A stretch of DNA of 6,385 nucleotides from NCBI GenBank assembly GCA_027456925.1, contig DAIDTZ010000228.1, forward strand, positions 1 to 6,385, given 5' to 3'. How positions within the stretch are numbered: the stretch's first letter is position 1; the number at the start of each line of letters is the position of its first letter. This DNA comes from Nitrospirota bacterium. Lineage in GTDB: Bacteria > Nitrospirota > UBA9217. A model generated the notes under the pieces. It made no database searches, was not told the DNA's origin, and saw only the letters and a list, made by a program, of their open reading frames with translations. The position numbers and the translations under genes are program-made. Shown here piece after piece: positions 5,277 through 6,385 of this stretch.

Positions 5277-6258
5277 AATCCTGGTCCTGATCATAATTCT
5301 CGCGGTATTTTTCGACATCGCGAACGGATGGCATGACAGCGCAAACGCCATCGCAACCGTCGTATCGACCAAGGTGCTCTCGCCCATGACGGCCGTAGTC
5401 ATGGCCGCCGGCATGAACATCCTGGGCGCCTTCATCTCGACTGCCGTGGCGAAAACCATCGGTTCGGGCATCGTCGATCCCCTGGCGGTCACGGACCTGG
5501 TGATCATCTCCGCGCTGCTTTCCGCCATCCTGTGGAACCTCATAACGATCCTCATGGGCCTTCCCGTCAGTTCCTCCCACGCGCTCTTCGGCGGAATCGC
5601 CGGGGCCGCCATGGCGCATGGCGGAGCGGGCCTCCTGAACATCGGAGGAATCGTCAAGATCCTTACGTCCCTGCTCATCTCCCCAATCTTCGGGCTCGTG
5701 TTCGGCTATCTCTTCATGAAGCTGATTCTGTATTTGTTCGGGCGGCTCTCTCCCGGCGCGATCAGCAAGTACTTCGGCAGACTCCAGATAGCCTCCTCGG
5801 CATTCATGGCCTTCGGCCACGGCTCCAATGACGCGCAGAAATCCATGGGCATCATTACCATGGCCCTCATGAGCGGCGGCGCAATCTCGACCCTCGACGT
5901 GCCGAAGTGGGTCATTCTCCTCTGCGCCGTGGCAATGGGCTTCGGCACGCTCTTCGGAGGATGGAAGATCATCAAGACACTCGGCGTGAAAATGCTGAAG
6001 CTCGAGCCGATTCACGGATTTGCAGCCGAGACCTCGTCGACTGCCATCATTATCGCAGCAAGCCATTTCGGCATGCCGGTCAGCACAACCCACGTGGTGT
6101 CCGCGGCCATTCTCGGCGTCGGCGCAACCAAGCGGCTCTCGGCCGTCCGCTGGGGCATCGCCGGGAAGATCGTCATGGCCTGGGTGCTCACGCTTCCGGT
6201 CTGCATTGCCATGGCCTGGGCCATACAGAAGCTCTTGTCCCTGTACTTCGCGGGATAG
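5269..6258 (+). CDS. PiT family inorganic phosphate transporter
   Basis: This inner-membrane permease of the PiT family (PF01384) takes up phosphate, usually as a neutral metal-phosphate complex, with proton or cation symport. The 329-residue length fits the short bacterial PiT form. The family's internal duplication is visible. The first half has NGWHDSANAIATVV (residues 19-32) and PVSSSH (99-104); the second half has FGHGSNDAQKSMG, with N187 and D188, and PVSTTH ending at 275. The conserved N/D residues of both signatures, expected to line the phosphate site, are intact. About ten hydrophobic helices can be picked out, starting with ILVLIIILAVFF. The ATG at 5269 sits inside the end of the DUF47 gene and has no strong Shine-Dalgarno, which fits coupling to upstream translation. 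The TAG is followed by a T-run (about 6265-6271) without a convincing hairpin. Sulfate permeases of the same superfamily are an unlikely alternative, given the DUF47 partner. Confidence 0.95.
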   Translation: MHEILVLIIILAVFFDIANGWHDSANAIATVVSTKVLSPMTAVVMAAGMNILGAFISTAVAKTIGSGIVDPLAVTDLVIISALLSAILWNLITILMGLPVSSSHALFGGIAGAAMAHGGAGLLNIGGIVKILTSLLISPIFGLVFGYLFMKLILYLFGRLSPGAISKYFGRLQIASSAFMAFGHGSNDAQKSMGIITMALMSGGAISTLDVPKWVILLCAVAMGFGTLFGGWKIIKTLGVKMLKLEPIHGFAAETSSTAIIIAASHFGMPVSTTHVVSAAILGVGATKRLSAVRWGIAGKIVMAWVLTLPVCIAMAWAIQKLLSLYFAG

Positions 6259-6328
6259 CGCTTCTTTTTTTCTCATTCCTTTCCCTTGCTTTCCCACTAA
6301 TCCCTGCAGGACGGCTTTCTGCGTGAAG

Positions 6329-6346
6329 CCCCTCCGGCGGGAGGGG
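6329..6346. repeat. G/C-rich hairpin downstream of the PiT gene
   Basis: CCCCTCC (6329-6335) and GGAGGGG (6340-6346) form a perfect 7-bp G/C-rich stem with a 4-nt loop. No T-run follows on either strand, so it is not a standard intrinsic terminator, although it could slow polymerase or protect the pit mRNA 3' end. The rest of 6259-6385 shows no gene; an imperfect palindrome, TTAAAACGTGTTAA (6360-6373), lies near the window edge. Confidence 0.4.
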
Positions 6347-6385
6347 GAGTTCGTTCCGCTTAAAACGTGTTAAACATCATTCTCG

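Noticed and set aside
6249..6275. Intrinsic terminator directly after the PiT stop (T-run at about 6265-6271)
   Set aside because: Only about three G/C pairs can be formed before the T-run, too weak to call a terminator with confidence.
5263..6297. Long open frame (344 codons) on the minus strand opposite the PiT gene
   Set aside because: It is the antisense shadow of a clearly recognisable PiT transporter. Its product is a low-complexity mix of H, G, D, R and E with no domain, as expected from reading G+C-rich membrane-protein codons backwards.
6367..6385. GTG at 6367 as the start of a further gene
   Set aside because: The purine-rich GGAGGGGG is about 20 nt away, too distant for a Shine-Dalgarno, and only six codons remain before the window ends.

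Overview
This 6.4 kb window is dense, single-copy bacterial chromosome with a G+C content I estimate by eye at a little under 60%. It carries no insertion sequence, phage gene, CRISPR array, tRNA or rRNA that I can recognise. The gene set points to a free-living Gram-negative bacterium. It includes a GlmM-type phosphoglucosamine mutase, a full-length ComEC/Rec2, a CysL-like LysR regulator and a DUF47-PiT phosphate pair. Desulfobacterota/Geobacter-like or Nitrospirota-like lineages would fit, but that assignment is only an impression from the protein sequences.

Layout. Positions 1-407 hold the 3' end of glmM (cell-wall precursor synthesis). After a 96 bp gap, 504-3050 encodes ComEC, the inner-membrane DNA uptake channel, with its C-terminal metallo-beta-lactamase-fold domain intact. 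Convergent to it, at 3031-3939 on the minus strand, lies a LysR-type regulator whose last codons overlap the end of comEC by 20 bp. A 240 bp divergent intergenic region (3940-4179) holds two good sigma70-type promoters pointing away from each other: one for lysR, one for a 56-residue Cys-rich, probably zinc-binding protein at 4180-4350. That small gene has a strong Shine-Dalgarno and is closed by a textbook intrinsic terminator (4385-4420). Next comes a 238 bp non-coding stretch (4421-4658) with several inverted repeats and a weak candidate promoter. It leads into a two-gene operon: a PhoU-like DUF47 protein (4659-5276) and, overlapping it by 8 bp, a PiT-family inorganic phosphate transporter (5269-6258). 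The last 127 bp are non-coding and contain a G/C-rich hairpin.

How the genes relate. Three unrelated functions are juxtaposed: peptidoglycan precursor supply plus DNA uptake, a LysR regulator with a small divergent gene that may be its target, and low-affinity phosphate uptake with its PhoU-like partner. I see no evidence of an exotic multi-gene system. The items most worth a second look are the small CCGKPM/CDKC protein with its divergent regulator, and the structured leader upstream of the DUF47-PiT operon.
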